Below, one piece after another: positions 9,001 through 18,100 of a DNA stretch of 34,187 bases. The stretch is taken from IMG/VR virus record IMGVR_UViG_3300029787_000143, positions 1 through 34,187 of that record. One strand, written 5' to 3'. A model generated the notes under the pieces. It saw only the letters and a list, made by a program, of their open reading frames with translations. It made no database searches and was not told the DNA's origin. The translations under genes were made by a program, and so were the position numbers. The number at the start of each line of letters is the position of its first letter. Position 1 is the stretch's first letter. The stretch comes from a virus.

Positions 9001-12000
9001 TGGAGATGGTCTTGTATTGTCATATGGATCAACAGTATATTCTTCAACTAAAACTGACGGAGAACCTAAACCAGCACCTACATCTGGTCTTGAAGCATCA
9101 CCAAACTTGTGATTTGGTTTTTGTATTCTTATAAATCCGATTTGCTCACCGTTAACTTCTATCTTAGCATTTTCAAAAACATTGAAAGTACCAGAAACCA
9201 TATTAATTTCAACTAATTTAGGAATAATATCAGGAATACCATTATCGAGATAGTGAAAATGTTTAGTTAAAGGTCTTAATCCATTTGCATTGAAGAATAC
9301 GTTTCTAGAACGCATGAACGGATCAACTGCAGAAGTTACTTTTACACTTTCAACGTAATCAAATTCATGACTAGGACCTTCTAAAACATTCGTAAATGTT
9401 CTTTTAAATTCTTGAGTTTGAGCAACAAGTCTTTTTGTTATTCTTATTCTTCTTCTATAATGATTATAATCTGGATCTTGAATATCTTGCACAACTGGAC
9501 CCGAACCAGCTTCACCGAGAGGTGTTTCGTTTATAGTTTTAATAAACTCATCATTAGCTTGTTCAGTCCATCTAGCACCTGAAGATTCAAATCTATCATT
9601 ATTAAGATAAAGAGTGCGAGTCCAATTATCTGATGGAGGATCTAAAATAATACCACCCATGAATACAATGACATTGAATGGGTTTACATTTTCAACTTCA
9701 GTTGCTTGTGGTTGCGTTAACCAATCTACTTCTGCATAATCTAATGTAATTAAATCACCAGTTTTTTTACAGTTTGTATCTAGTAATTTTAAATTAGAAT
9801 TTAAATCGGCAGCATCTATATCAATACTAGGATTTAGAGCTAACTCTGGATTTATTGACCAAAAGTCAACAGCACTTATTAATTCTTTATTGATTACATC
9901 CACATCACAACGTGAACCTGTTTCAGGTGTAAAGTCAATAAAGTTTCTATCAGAAAAACTATTAACAACAATTCCAGTTTTAAATCTATTAAGACCATCA
10001 GCATCTCTCACCTCAAAGGACTGAGCGTTAACTTCAAGTGCATTTAAAGATGTTGTTAACTCTAAATTTTCAATTCTTTTTTCAAGTGCACCAATGTCTC
10101 TCATTGTGAATCTCTTATTATCTTGTAACTGAATATTAGGTGCTTTGACAGTATTAAATAGATAAGGTGGTAAAGATATTGTAGCAATTTCCATTGAATT
10201 ACCAACCTCAGTCGGAGATGCTGGAACATCTGATGATTCGCCTTTTATTAATTGTACTTCTTCATATTGATTAATGACTAATTTATCAACTCTACCTAAG
10301 TAATAACTATATCCTAAAATTGAACTTTCATTTGGTGTTATAACAAATGGATTAGTAGATTCAAAAGCACGACTAGAGAATGCGAAAGGAGATGCTGCTG
10401 AACTACCAATTGTAAACGGATTTACTCTTGGTCTAAAGTCTAGAATATCTGTAGTTCTAATACCATTGACAGATGGAATATCATTGGTATACCTATCTTT
10501 TGTATATGAATTTACAGAGAAGAAATCCCCAGTATTACCACTTGCTACTTGATATTGATCGAATATAATTAATAATTTTTTAGATGGTATCGCTGTTTTT
10601 GCCTTTCTAACAATTTTAGAATAATCGCAATATTGTGCTTTGTGTCCTTTATCTAGAATATAATTTTCTGTTCTATCGATAAAGTTTCCAACTACTATTT
10701 GTTGCAATATAGTCTCAGTTGCAGACTCTTCAAAGGTGACAACTTCACCAACAACAAATTTATTTCCATTTAAATAAACAAATTCTACATCAGTAGCATT
10801 AGGAAGATTAACTATTTGCCCTATTGCCCTACTATCAGCACCAATTATTTTTTCACCTACTATTGCATTTGTGTTTAGATTTAGTCCAGATACAAATTTT
10901 ACTGTATCTAATACTGGTTTAGCAGTATTTTTTGACTCATAGATAGCAATAATTTTATTTACATCAGGAACATTTAAAGATATTTCTTTATCTTCAACAC
11001 GTAATCCATATCCGTTATGTATCGCAAGACCATTTAAAGTATTAACACCTGAAGTACGTGTAACTTCTAATTCTTGACTTCTTAAATAATCTTTTGATTT
11101 ACTAGAAGCACCTACTTTTTTCAATGTTACGTTAACAGTAACTTCACTTGCAGTTGCTTTTGATAATCCTGTGAAAGAAATATCATTTCCACCATTAGTT
11201 ATTGTAACTTGATCTGATGTAAGAGGTTCGATTACACCATCTTGATATGTAATTGAATATTTTTCAGAATCAAATGGTTCAAAGAAAGCACTTGTTATAC
11301 CTACGGAGGCATCTAATCCCGCCTGTGTGTTAAGTGAAAGAGCACTGCTACTTACATTTTGATTTGTTATTTGTCTACTAATTATTAAATTAGAAGCGGA
11401 AGTGTCTACATTTGAGATAACGGTTCTAGGTAGTTTGGTAAATATACCAGAATTTCCGATGTTTAAAATTTTAGGAACTTTAATCCTAAAAGTAGATTTA
11501 CCAGCATTAATAGTTCCCGTACTTATACCAGCTACATTTGTAGTAGTACTTAATTCTAATACTTTTCCATCTGCAGAAATACTACTAATTTCGTTATAGT
11601 TAGGGTCTTCAAAACTTTTATTACTATATGAAATTATTGAAAGTGTATTGATACCCACACCTGCAAAACTTCTATTTGCTACACTTGCAGCAGTACCAAC
11701 AACATTTAATTCATCTGATAATGAAAAATTAGGTAGAACACGATCATAGAGAACAGTATTGGCATGAAAAGTTGCAATACCAGCAGAGAACTTGCTTTGG
11801 AATACAGATTTTATATCATCAGTTGTATATTGAATTATTGATTTAATTGAAACATTTTCAGTAGAATCACTTTCATTAAAAATAATTGATTCTCCTGTTA
11901 TGAATGTTCCTGTTGTTTGTGAGAGTGTTAATTCATTTGCACCAGTAGAATTTGCCTGATAAGCAAGATATCCAATAGCACCACTAGCTAATCCTCTAAT

Positions 12001-13485
12001 TCTTGTTCCTTTAGTTTTTTCAGTAAAATTGGTTAAACTAGTTACCTTTAATGTTGTAAATGTTTGAATATCATACAAGTGTAAATCAAATTCTGTAGTT
12101 TGACCAGTATAAGATGTATCAGAACCATATGAATAGACTCTTGCTTCTCCGATAGTAAGTCCTGTACCAACAGTTGTACCATGAGTAGTTCCTACTCTTT
12201 TATTTCTTAGTTCAATGACATTAGTATCATTACCTCCAATATTAATAAAAGGAGTTCCATTAACACGATTTACCTTTATCATACTACCCATACTAAATGG
12301 GATAGATGCTGCTTTGACAGTTTTAGTATCTCTTGGTTTTTCTACGTCTACAACGGTGGTTCCTGGTAGGTATACGTCAAAACCTTTAACATATGCTTTA
12401 CCTGGTGATAACTTGACACACATTAAATCCTCTGAAGGATCATTTCCTTTGTCAGTCTTTTGGTTTGCAGTATATAATCCACCTGATCCTACTTCATCAT
12501 TTAAAGAATTTTGTGTATTTACTCTAAATGGTTCTACTGAATAGTTGCCTGATTCATCATAAGTTCTTTTTGCAAAATACTTTTTAAGTTCTGAGTAAAC
12601 TGTTTGGTCTTGTAGTTTTTTAGTTTCTCCCTCTGTAGTTCTGAATAATTCTACAAAATTGGTATCATCATAATCTTGTAAACTTTTTTTAGATAATTTA
12701 ACACTTATTTTAAATCGATCTGCACCTGGAGCAGCAAAATTAGTAAATCCTTTTGCATTATCGTAAAGAGAAGAATCGTCATTAGCATTAATAACTTCTT
12801 CTATAATCTGAAAACCAACTCTATATGAAGGACTGTTTGAATATGGTTCTAATACAATCAAAGATGTTGGAACGTCTACAAATAATCCACGTAAAAAATA
12901 AACTCCTTTGTTTACACCAAAAGCAGAACCAGTCGCAGTTGCACTTTCAGAAACTAAAGTTAAGACAGTTTCTTCAATATTTAAAGTTGTATTTCCATAA
13001 GTTAAACTATCTTCTAATATCAAAACCTCACCATCAGGAAAGGCAGTGCTCTCACCACTATTACCAGATTGATTATATTTTATAAAAATAGTAATATCAT
13101 CAACTCCTTCCTCTGGAGGAAGAATGAAATTTTTTATTGTGGCTACTATCCCTGAATTTTGTCCTCTTACCCTTGTGCCTTTTCCATCATTATTAGATAT
13201 TAAATTGTTCAAATATACAGATACATCGATTCCTAAATGTGTAGAATTAATTTTTGCTGAAAAGTAGGTAGGATCATACTCAATACCACCAGGTATGACC
13301 ATTGAACCTTCTTTAAATATGTGTTTACCAAATGCCTCTACCTGATTCTGTAAAAGAGATTGTAGACCAGTTAGTTCTCTTGCCTGTACAGGATATCCAG
13401 GTTTAAATAGGATTTTATAGAATTGATCATCCTTATTAAAATCATCATAATAAGGTGATATATTTAAATTAGTCTTTTGTGGCAT
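6052..13485 (-). CDS. Giant virion structural protein, DUF4815-type N-terminus (2,477 aa)
   Basis: Very large baseplate/tail-associated protein of the kind found in T4-like cyanophages. The N-terminus (NLNISPYYDDFNKDDQFYKI, then PGYPVQARELTGLQSLLQNQ, about residues 5-50) and GKAYVKGFDVYLPG near residue 365 resemble the DUF4815 family. A helix-forming stretch (RFTMRDIGALEKRIENLELT) is near residue 1137, RSRNVFFNANGLRPLTKHFH lies downstream of it, and DPLAQSFTVDETGAFLTSFD is near 1660. Residues about 1897-1957 carry two G-x-G-Y-type repeats like those in gp14. The end, SYPVRLKDFRVLALA, is intact. It begins one base after the gp8 stop and overlaps the 67-aa gene. In T4 this position holds gp9-gp12, which I do not recognise here, so it may replace some of them. 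Exact role unproven. Confidence 0.82.
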   Translation of the reverse strand: MPQKTNLNISPYYDDFNKDDQFYKILFKPGYPVQARELTGLQSLLQNQVEAFGKHIFKEGSMVIPGGIEYDPTYFSAKINSTHLGIDVSVYLNNLISNNDGKGTRVRGQNSGIVATIKNFILPPEEGVDDITIFIKYNQSGNSGESTAFPDGEVLILEDSLTYGNTTLNIEETVLTLVSESATATGSAFGVNKGVYFLRGLFVDVPTSLIVLEPYSNSPSYRVGFQIIEEVINANDDSSLYDNAKGFTNFAAPGADRFKISVKLSKKSLQDYDDTNFVELFRTTEGETKKLQDQTVYSELKKYFAKRTYDESGNYSVEPFRVNTQNSLNDEVGSGGLYTANQKTDKGNDPSEDLMCVKLSPGKAYVKGFDVYLPGTTVVDVEKPRDTKTVKAASIPFSMGSMIKVNRVNGTPFINIGGNDTNVIELRNKRVGTTHGTTVGTGLTIGEARVYSYGSDTSYTGQTTEFDLHLYDIQTFTTLKVTSLTNFTEKTKGTRIRGLASGAIGYLAYQANSTGANELTLSQTTGTFITGESIIFNESDSTENVSIKSIIQYTTDDIKSVFQSKFSAGIATFHANTVLYDRVLPNFSLSDELNVVGTAASVANRSFAGVGINTLSIISYSNKSFEDPNYNEISSISADGKVLELSTTTNVAGISTGTINAGKSTFRIKVPKILNIGNSGIFTKLPRTVISNVDTSASNLIISRQITNQNVSSSALSLNTQAGLDASVGITSAFFEPFDSEKYSITYQDGVIEPLTSDQVTITNGGNDISFTGLSKATASEVTVNVTLKKVGASSKSKDYLRSQELEVTRTSGVNTLNGLAIHNGYGLRVEDKEISLNVPDVNKIIAIYESKNTAKPVLDTVKFVSGLNLNTNAIVGEKIIGADSRAIGQIVNLPNATDVEFVYLNGNKFVVGEVVTFEESATETILQQIVVGNFIDRTENYILDKGHKAQYCDYSKIVRKAKTAIPSKKLLIIFDQYQVASGNTGDFFSVNSYTKDRYTNDIPSVNGIRTTDILDFRPRVNPFTIGSSAASPFAFSSRAFESTNPFVITPNESSILGYSYYLGRVDKLVINQYEEVQLIKGESSDVPASPTEVGNSMEIATISLPPYLFNTVKAPNIQLQDNKRFTMRDIGALEKRIENLELTTSLNALEVNAQSFEVRDADGLNRFKTGIVVNSFSDRNFIDFTPETGSRCDVDVINKELISAVDFWSINPELALNPSIDIDAADLNSNLKLLDTNCKKTGDLITLDYAEVDWLTQPQATEVENVNPFNVIVFMGGIILDPPSDNWTRTLYLNNDRFESSGARWTEQANDEFIKTINETPLGEAGSGPVVQDIQDPDYNHYRRRIRITKRLVAQTQEFKRTFTNVLEGPSHEFDYVESVKVTSAVDPFMRSRNVFFNANGLRPLTKHFHYLDNGIPDIIPKLVEINMVSGTFNVFENAKIEVNGEQIGFIRIQKPNHKFGDASRPDVGAGLGSPSVLVEEYTVDPYDNTRPSPSDSYSATSKLLNIDTISLANVEKYFGYITKGAKVIGEKSGAVATVSSIDLFSDNWGDLLGAFFFRNPNTTPKPPTVFATGTKTFRVTAAAEGTIPVPGSTEHASDASGTFTGTGTIQTTVTSTVTVRNPPPPSFTRPSETVQKTNLNYREEKQKYLAPHRDPLAQSFTVDETGAFLTSFDVYFRSKDPLAKLFVELREVELGTPTRFLVQDYAQIAVNPNNINISDDASVATTLNFPSPIYLEPEKEYALVFLSPASDKYEMWVATMGQKTVGTTTLPDVQNVIVSKQYIGGSLFKSQNGTIWTASQYQDLTFKLRKASFVDSGTTTFYNTPVEAGDLNTQVLPTNPIHTLPRKLKVGIDGTGANRTVSNLPIGRKISSGTAGDAENNSITGIIEGQGSVITGTEIVNGGTGYLLSPSQNNIPLVSLTGNGTNATANLTLTGEVITSVSIQSGSSGYKIGDVLTIDNTNVNVKRGSGFKLIVTAINPQFDTIYLTDVQGDSFTNNEDLVTYGANNDTRAVITGVKVNGASSLSSGDLYTGKVIEVTQYNHAHHGATNQVDIKNVKPDTTLVSTTTDLTADGTTVSLGNTSPFSSFAGLTTDRGEALMGEEIVSYVVGTGQLTLTRGILNTTATTHETGSTIQTYEIAGMPLVGINTTHTVPTNTTLKNASNIDNYYLEVDIAGISPARTGKSLLCFSNEKGIGGSNVKISQNHQFSSLTPQFNVITPGSTTSINASSRTISGTSANGTEISFIDQGFEPAILNETVFYPTPRLVCSKINESSKLTNLPRNKSLSLNVNMSSLDPNLSPVLDVKNATFILGRNKINNPIGIENYASDSRTNQLEDDPHGSIFITERVNLKQPATSLKVLIGASVQPEADFRVFYRLFSADSSEVSQTYRPFPGYKNMIDTDGDGFGDSAIDLSLNDGRADKYVEPNAFDKFSEYQFTADNLEQFGGFVIKIVMTSTNESYPVRLKDFRVLALA

Positions 13486-13486
13486 T

Positions 13487-15076
13487 TTAGAATTCTAGTA
13501 TGATTTTAATATCTTCCTTTTGACGGGAGTTTCTAACAATTAATGGTCTATTATCTAAGTAAACTATTTCACCCGACCCTTTATTTATCTCAGAATCAGA
13601 CAACCCTGAAACAAAATTGGTTCCTAAATTAATTAATTTATTACCAGTGGGATTAGTTGTTATTCCTGAAAAATTGATTTGAATTGAACCATTAAACGTA
13701 GAACTTGTTCCCTCAATATTATTTGCATTAGTTCCTGTCTCAATTTCATAAATTCTACCACTTGTAGAAATACCTGCATAATCAGTATGGTCGTAGGTTG
13801 TTTTGTTGAATTGTAGTGACCTATCTTTAAAATATTTTAAAACTTTAGTCTCTACATCATAAGAAGCAACGAATCCTGTTGCAACTTTACCAGTATTAGG
13901 TGCGGTTGTTAATACTTGTCTTATTTCTTCACCAACTTGAGGAGTATTACTAACAGTGCTAAATTTTACTGCTTGTAGTGAAGAATAAGTATTGTTAGTA
14001 AAAGTTATAGCAGTTCCTACTTTTGTTGGATTTTTTACAATACCTACTTGAGAAAATTTAGTGTCTATTGGAAAATCTTTTGTTGAATCATCAAATCTAG
14101 CATATACTATGACTCTATCAGTTCCTAACTCTGTATAAACATCATTACCATGTCCCAATTTAGGGGGAATTATTGGAATTAATTTTGCTTTTTGTAATGT
14201 TCCAACGTTACTGTTTAATGTGCCTAAATCCACTAATCCATAACTGTACCCTTTACCACCTGCACTAACAGTAACATCTGTTATTGAACCATTAACAACG
14301 TCTACCCTTGCCTTTGCTCCAGTTCCATCACCTATTATGTCAACCTCTTGACTCAAACCATTTGCATATCCACTACCAGCTTTCTCTATGAAAACATGTT
14401 TAATTTGATTTTCATTTACAGACGAATCACCATTTTCTCTTACCGCTCTAATTTGAGAGTCTGTGCTACTTGACCAATCATTTGGGACAGTAATAAATTC
14501 AGTTGAGTCAAATTTAATAATATCACTAGGTGAAACAGTGAAAAGATACTTCCAAATATATCCATCACCACTATTTCCTGCCTTTGATGGTTCCAAGTCT
14601 GTAAATGTTGGTTCATCTTGGGATACATTTCCAAGAGGGTTATCTCCTGTTGATCCATTATCAATACAAATGTAAACTTTAAAGTCGGAATTAAGTACGT
14701 AGTAGTTCGCATCATATAATCTATTTGCTGCTGTTAATGGACTTGGGTTTGAAGCACTGTAATCATCTCTATAAATTTCATATCTATTTCCAGATGTCCA
14801 ATCAATTCTTCTTATAATTCTTCTTATATTTGCAGATGATACCTTCTTACCAAACATCATAGTATCACTAGTGTGTGATCTATATGTAAAACTATCTATT
14901 GGTGATGGTGTATTTGAGTTCCAATTTGATGATCTACCATAACCTACTAAACTTCCTGATCCTGTAGGATTTGCTAATCCCACAAAAACATAGTAAGAAT
15001 TATTTGTATTTTCTACTGATTCTACAAAATTATTTGCGTTCAGAATTCTAAATTGGTCAGTAACTATTGCCGACAT
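13487..15076 (-). CDS. 8: Baseplate wedge protein gp8
   Basis: Baseplate wedge subunit. The N-terminus IVTDQFRILNANNF matches T4 gp8 IVTSKFRTEKMLNF. Downstream there is a metal/hinge-like MMFGKKVSSANIRRIIRRIDW matching T4 MMGTVKVLPSMLDAVIPRRDW, then GDGYIWKYLFTVSP (T4 GDGYVWEYLFEIPP), and the C-terminus GEIVYLDNRPLIVRNSRQKE, then DIKIILEF, aligns with T4 GEMIYMENRPPIIMAMDQTE, then EINILFTF. The protein is 529 residues against 334 in T4. Much of the excess lies in the middle, where residues about 229-282 hold two G-x-G-Y repeats (AGSGYANGL, AGGKGYSYGL). A late promoter stands 23 nt upstream of the ATG. Order gp6, gp7-like, gp8 is the T4 order. Confidence 0.9.
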   Translation of the reverse strand: MSAIVTDQFRILNANNFVESVENTNNSYYVFVGLANPTGSGSLVGYGRSSNWNSNTPSPIDSFTYRSHTSDTMMFGKKVSSANIRRIIRRIDWTSGNRYEIYRDDYSASNPSPLTAANRLYDANYYVLNSDFKVYICIDNGSTGDNPLGNVSQDEPTFTDLEPSKAGNSGDGYIWKYLFTVSPSDIIKFDSTEFITVPNDWSSSTDSQIRAVRENGDSSVNENQIKHVFIEKAGSGYANGLSQEVDIIGDGTGAKARVDVVNGSITDVTVSAGGKGYSYGLVDLGTLNSNVGTLQKAKLIPIIPPKLGHGNDVYTELGTDRVIVYARFDDSTKDFPIDTKFSQVGIVKNPTKVGTAITFTNNTYSSLQAVKFSTVSNTPQVGEEIRQVLTTAPNTGKVATGFVASYDVETKVLKYFKDRSLQFNKTTYDHTDYAGISTSGRIYEIETGTNANNIEGTSSTFNGSIQINFSGITTNPTGNKLINLGTNFVSGLSDSEINKGSGEIVYLDNRPLIVRNSRQKEDIKIILEF

Positions 15077-15098
15077 CTTAAAATTTTACTTTTCTTTT

Positions 15099-15106
15099 TA
15101 TTTATA
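15099..15106 (-). promoter_or_regulatory. T4-type late promoter (TATAAATA)
   Basis: Perfect TATAAATA on the minus strand, in the 42-nt gap between the gp7-like giant gene and gp8, 23 nt before the gp8 ATG. The sequence after it (AAAAAGAAAAGTAAAATTTT) is A-rich with only a weak purine-rich ribosome-binding signal. It would allow gp8 and the DUF4815 giant to be transcribed independently of the 12.9-kb gene upstream. Confidence 0.8.
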
Positions 15107-15118
15107 GTGGTTATTTAA

Positions 15119-18100
15119 TCAAAGTCCAAACACTCTTATAGCACCACTAGATCTTAAACCTCTAAGAGATGCCTGTGTGTAGTGTTTTCTTTGAATTGTT
15201 GGGAAGGTTGTTAATCCAGAATTAACTGTGAATCCTTGTGTCATCATAAAAATTGGATCATCTGACCTTGTAGCATTATATAATCTCCCCCAACTTAATC
15301 GACCTAATGATGATGTTATTCCAGTGTTACCTATATTATAGAATCCAGTCACACCTGCTCCTGGTATACCCGTTGTTTGTCCATTTAATATATCACAGGT
15401 TATCTCACCATTTTCACTACCACTTGCAACACGAGATTTAACAACGTATATATTGTCTAAGAATTCAGTACCAATACCAACTGCACCACCTTCATCTCTC
15501 GAAGTAATTCCATTACCTACGTTTGTGTCAGTAATCATAACTGGATACCCAACTTGTAAATTATCTGCTACTTCTCCTGCTCTTTCACATCTAAAGAAGA
15601 ATTTAATTCCAAGTTGTCCACTATTAGTTACTTCTTTTATACCAGTAATGATTCCAGTAAATCCTTCGACATTATTAATAGAAGTTATTTTTTCTTTTTT
15701 AAGTGGTGGTTCTTCAATAATAACTTGAGGTGGATTACTTCTAGTATATCCAAGACCTATTGTATTTAAAGTAATTCCAGAAACAAATCCATTGCCAAGA
15801 GCAGAAACATTTGAAACTGATGCTGTAGCGAATGCAGTTGAACCAATCCCCACTGTAGTACCTGAACCAACTGGTGGTGCTATTTTCACAGTTGGAACTG
15901 ATTGATAACCTCTACCAGGTTCAGTAATGTCAATTGAAGATATTGAACCTGTTGCTGAAACTATAGCAGTTGCAGCAGCTCCTACAACTATCTGACCTTC
16001 TACCATTAGTGCATCAACTTGGTTGATATTGATATTGTATTTTAATTGTGATATATCTTCAACATGAGTACCAGGTTCGATATGAGTTCCTTCTTCATAG
16101 AAGAATGAATCAACATTGTCAACAAATATTCCTTTATTTGGTCCTACACCACTAATTGAAGATACAGTACTAATAATTTTAGCAGTTGGATATACTTGTG
16201 GTTCCAAAATAGGTCTTGATTTATCAATTATTTCACCATTTACAATCAAGTCAACTTTTTGTTTTGTCCATCTAATTGGTTTTTCATTATTTTCATCAAC
16301 TCCTAAACCAGTGTAGATGTTAGTTTCAAGTAAATCAGCACCTAGTAAATCTTTTATTACTCTCTCACTTGTTTGATCAGTTGTAAATCCAACTGGAGAC
16401 TTTAATATTTTAATCTCATCACCTCGTTTTACAGTTTCTTGAATGTCAACTAATTCAATATCTACTCCATCCTGACCCTTGTAGAAGAATATATCAACTT
16501 TATCGTGATCATTTGCACCAGGAGAAGATTCACCTGAAGGTGCTTCTATAAATGAGAATGTAGTTCCACCTTGGAATTGATAAGATTCACCAGGTTTCTG
16601 CAATACTCCGTTAACAAATATTAGTAATACAGCATCCAAATCTATTAAAGATGATAATGAATCTGTATCATCTTTTTCAAAACTTAAAAGTTGACCATTA
16701 AAGAATAATGGAAATCTTTTTCTCGAACCATTTTGTAAATTACGAATACTATCAATGAAGTCTATTTCACCAAATTGCCATGCTGAGAATTGATCATTAA
16801 ATATTTGTAATACTTCTAATTCAAATTCTTGTATTGGTGATGTTAAATGCGAAGCTGTAACTAAACCAACTGGTTTAAATTTATCACCAATCTTGAATGA
16901 ATGACCTTCTCTTGCTATCTGGAAGTTTGATATTTCAAAAGTAGTTGAACCTATTCCGACTGTGGTTTTTGCTGCACTTACTTGAACATCTATCAATAAG
17001 TTTGAACCTGTTTCTGTAGTTGCACCTTGACCTAAACGTGACACTCCTACTATTGGTAAATTGTCATAATTCGGTTCAGGAATTATTATCTCTGGATTAA
17101 CGTAACTTGTTCCAGCAGATACGATATTAAATGCTAATGTTCCACCAACTCCGACAGTTGCGGTTACGTTTGCACCAGTTCCTCCTCCACCACCTTGTCC
17201 AACGAAAAATGTTACTGTATCAATAGTAGTTGCACCAATACCAGTCATTATACCTGCAAATGGATCTTTCCCACCAACCCCATCAGTGTGGGTGGCTCTT
17301 GTTTTAGATACATCACGAGGATAAGGATGATTAGAGAAGAAGTTATCTTTGGAGCATTTAAATGTCAATCCACCAGTATCAATACCAATTGAATCGCTTG
17401 TAGTAAATGTATGATTAGGTATTGTAAGTATTAAATTACCTGTATGTGATATGTAATTAGCATTTGTAGCAGTAAAGGTTAGACCCGCAAAATTAGTTTT
17501 CTTGATTGATCCTGGACTTGAACTTACAAATCTATGCTCATATGCTTGGTCAGTTACACCAATAGAAACTGAACCACCACGATATCCTGAACCAAATGTT
17601 AAATCTTCAAAGAACTCAAAAGTATTACCTCCACCAGTATAAACCCAATTTTGAGTTTGAATACCTGCTTTAACTTCAAATGTTCTATCAGATACAATAC
17701 CAACTACAAATAAAGATCTATCATGATTTGTAAATAATGTTGCTCCAACACCAGTTATATTAAAGTTTAAATTCTTTAATTTAACCATATTCGGTCTCTC
17801 TAGTCCAAATCCATGAACACTGTTAGTAGTAACTGTAATGATACCAGATGCGTTATCATATATCGCAGTTTGAATACCAAGACTAAATTTTGATGAAGTT
17901 CCAATACCAACTATGCTTGTTAATCCACCAGCACTATTTTTAAGTGCTTTTACTTTTGCACCTTGTAATGGAGCATATCCAAGACCAGGTGTAGATCCAA
18001 GAGAAACAATAATACCTCCTCTTGGAACTTGATTTTGATTTATATCTGACTCTGAAACAATAAATTCTCCATTTGTAGATGTGATGCCAGTGAATTGAAC

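Noticed and set aside
12215-12544. 109-aa plus-strand open frame
   Set aside because: Antisense to the conserved N-terminal region of the DUF4815 giant, no start signals.
14440-14715. 91-aa minus-strand open frame in a second reading frame of gp8
   Set aside because: Overlaps the conserved gp8 core (GDGYIWKYLF); no independent signals.
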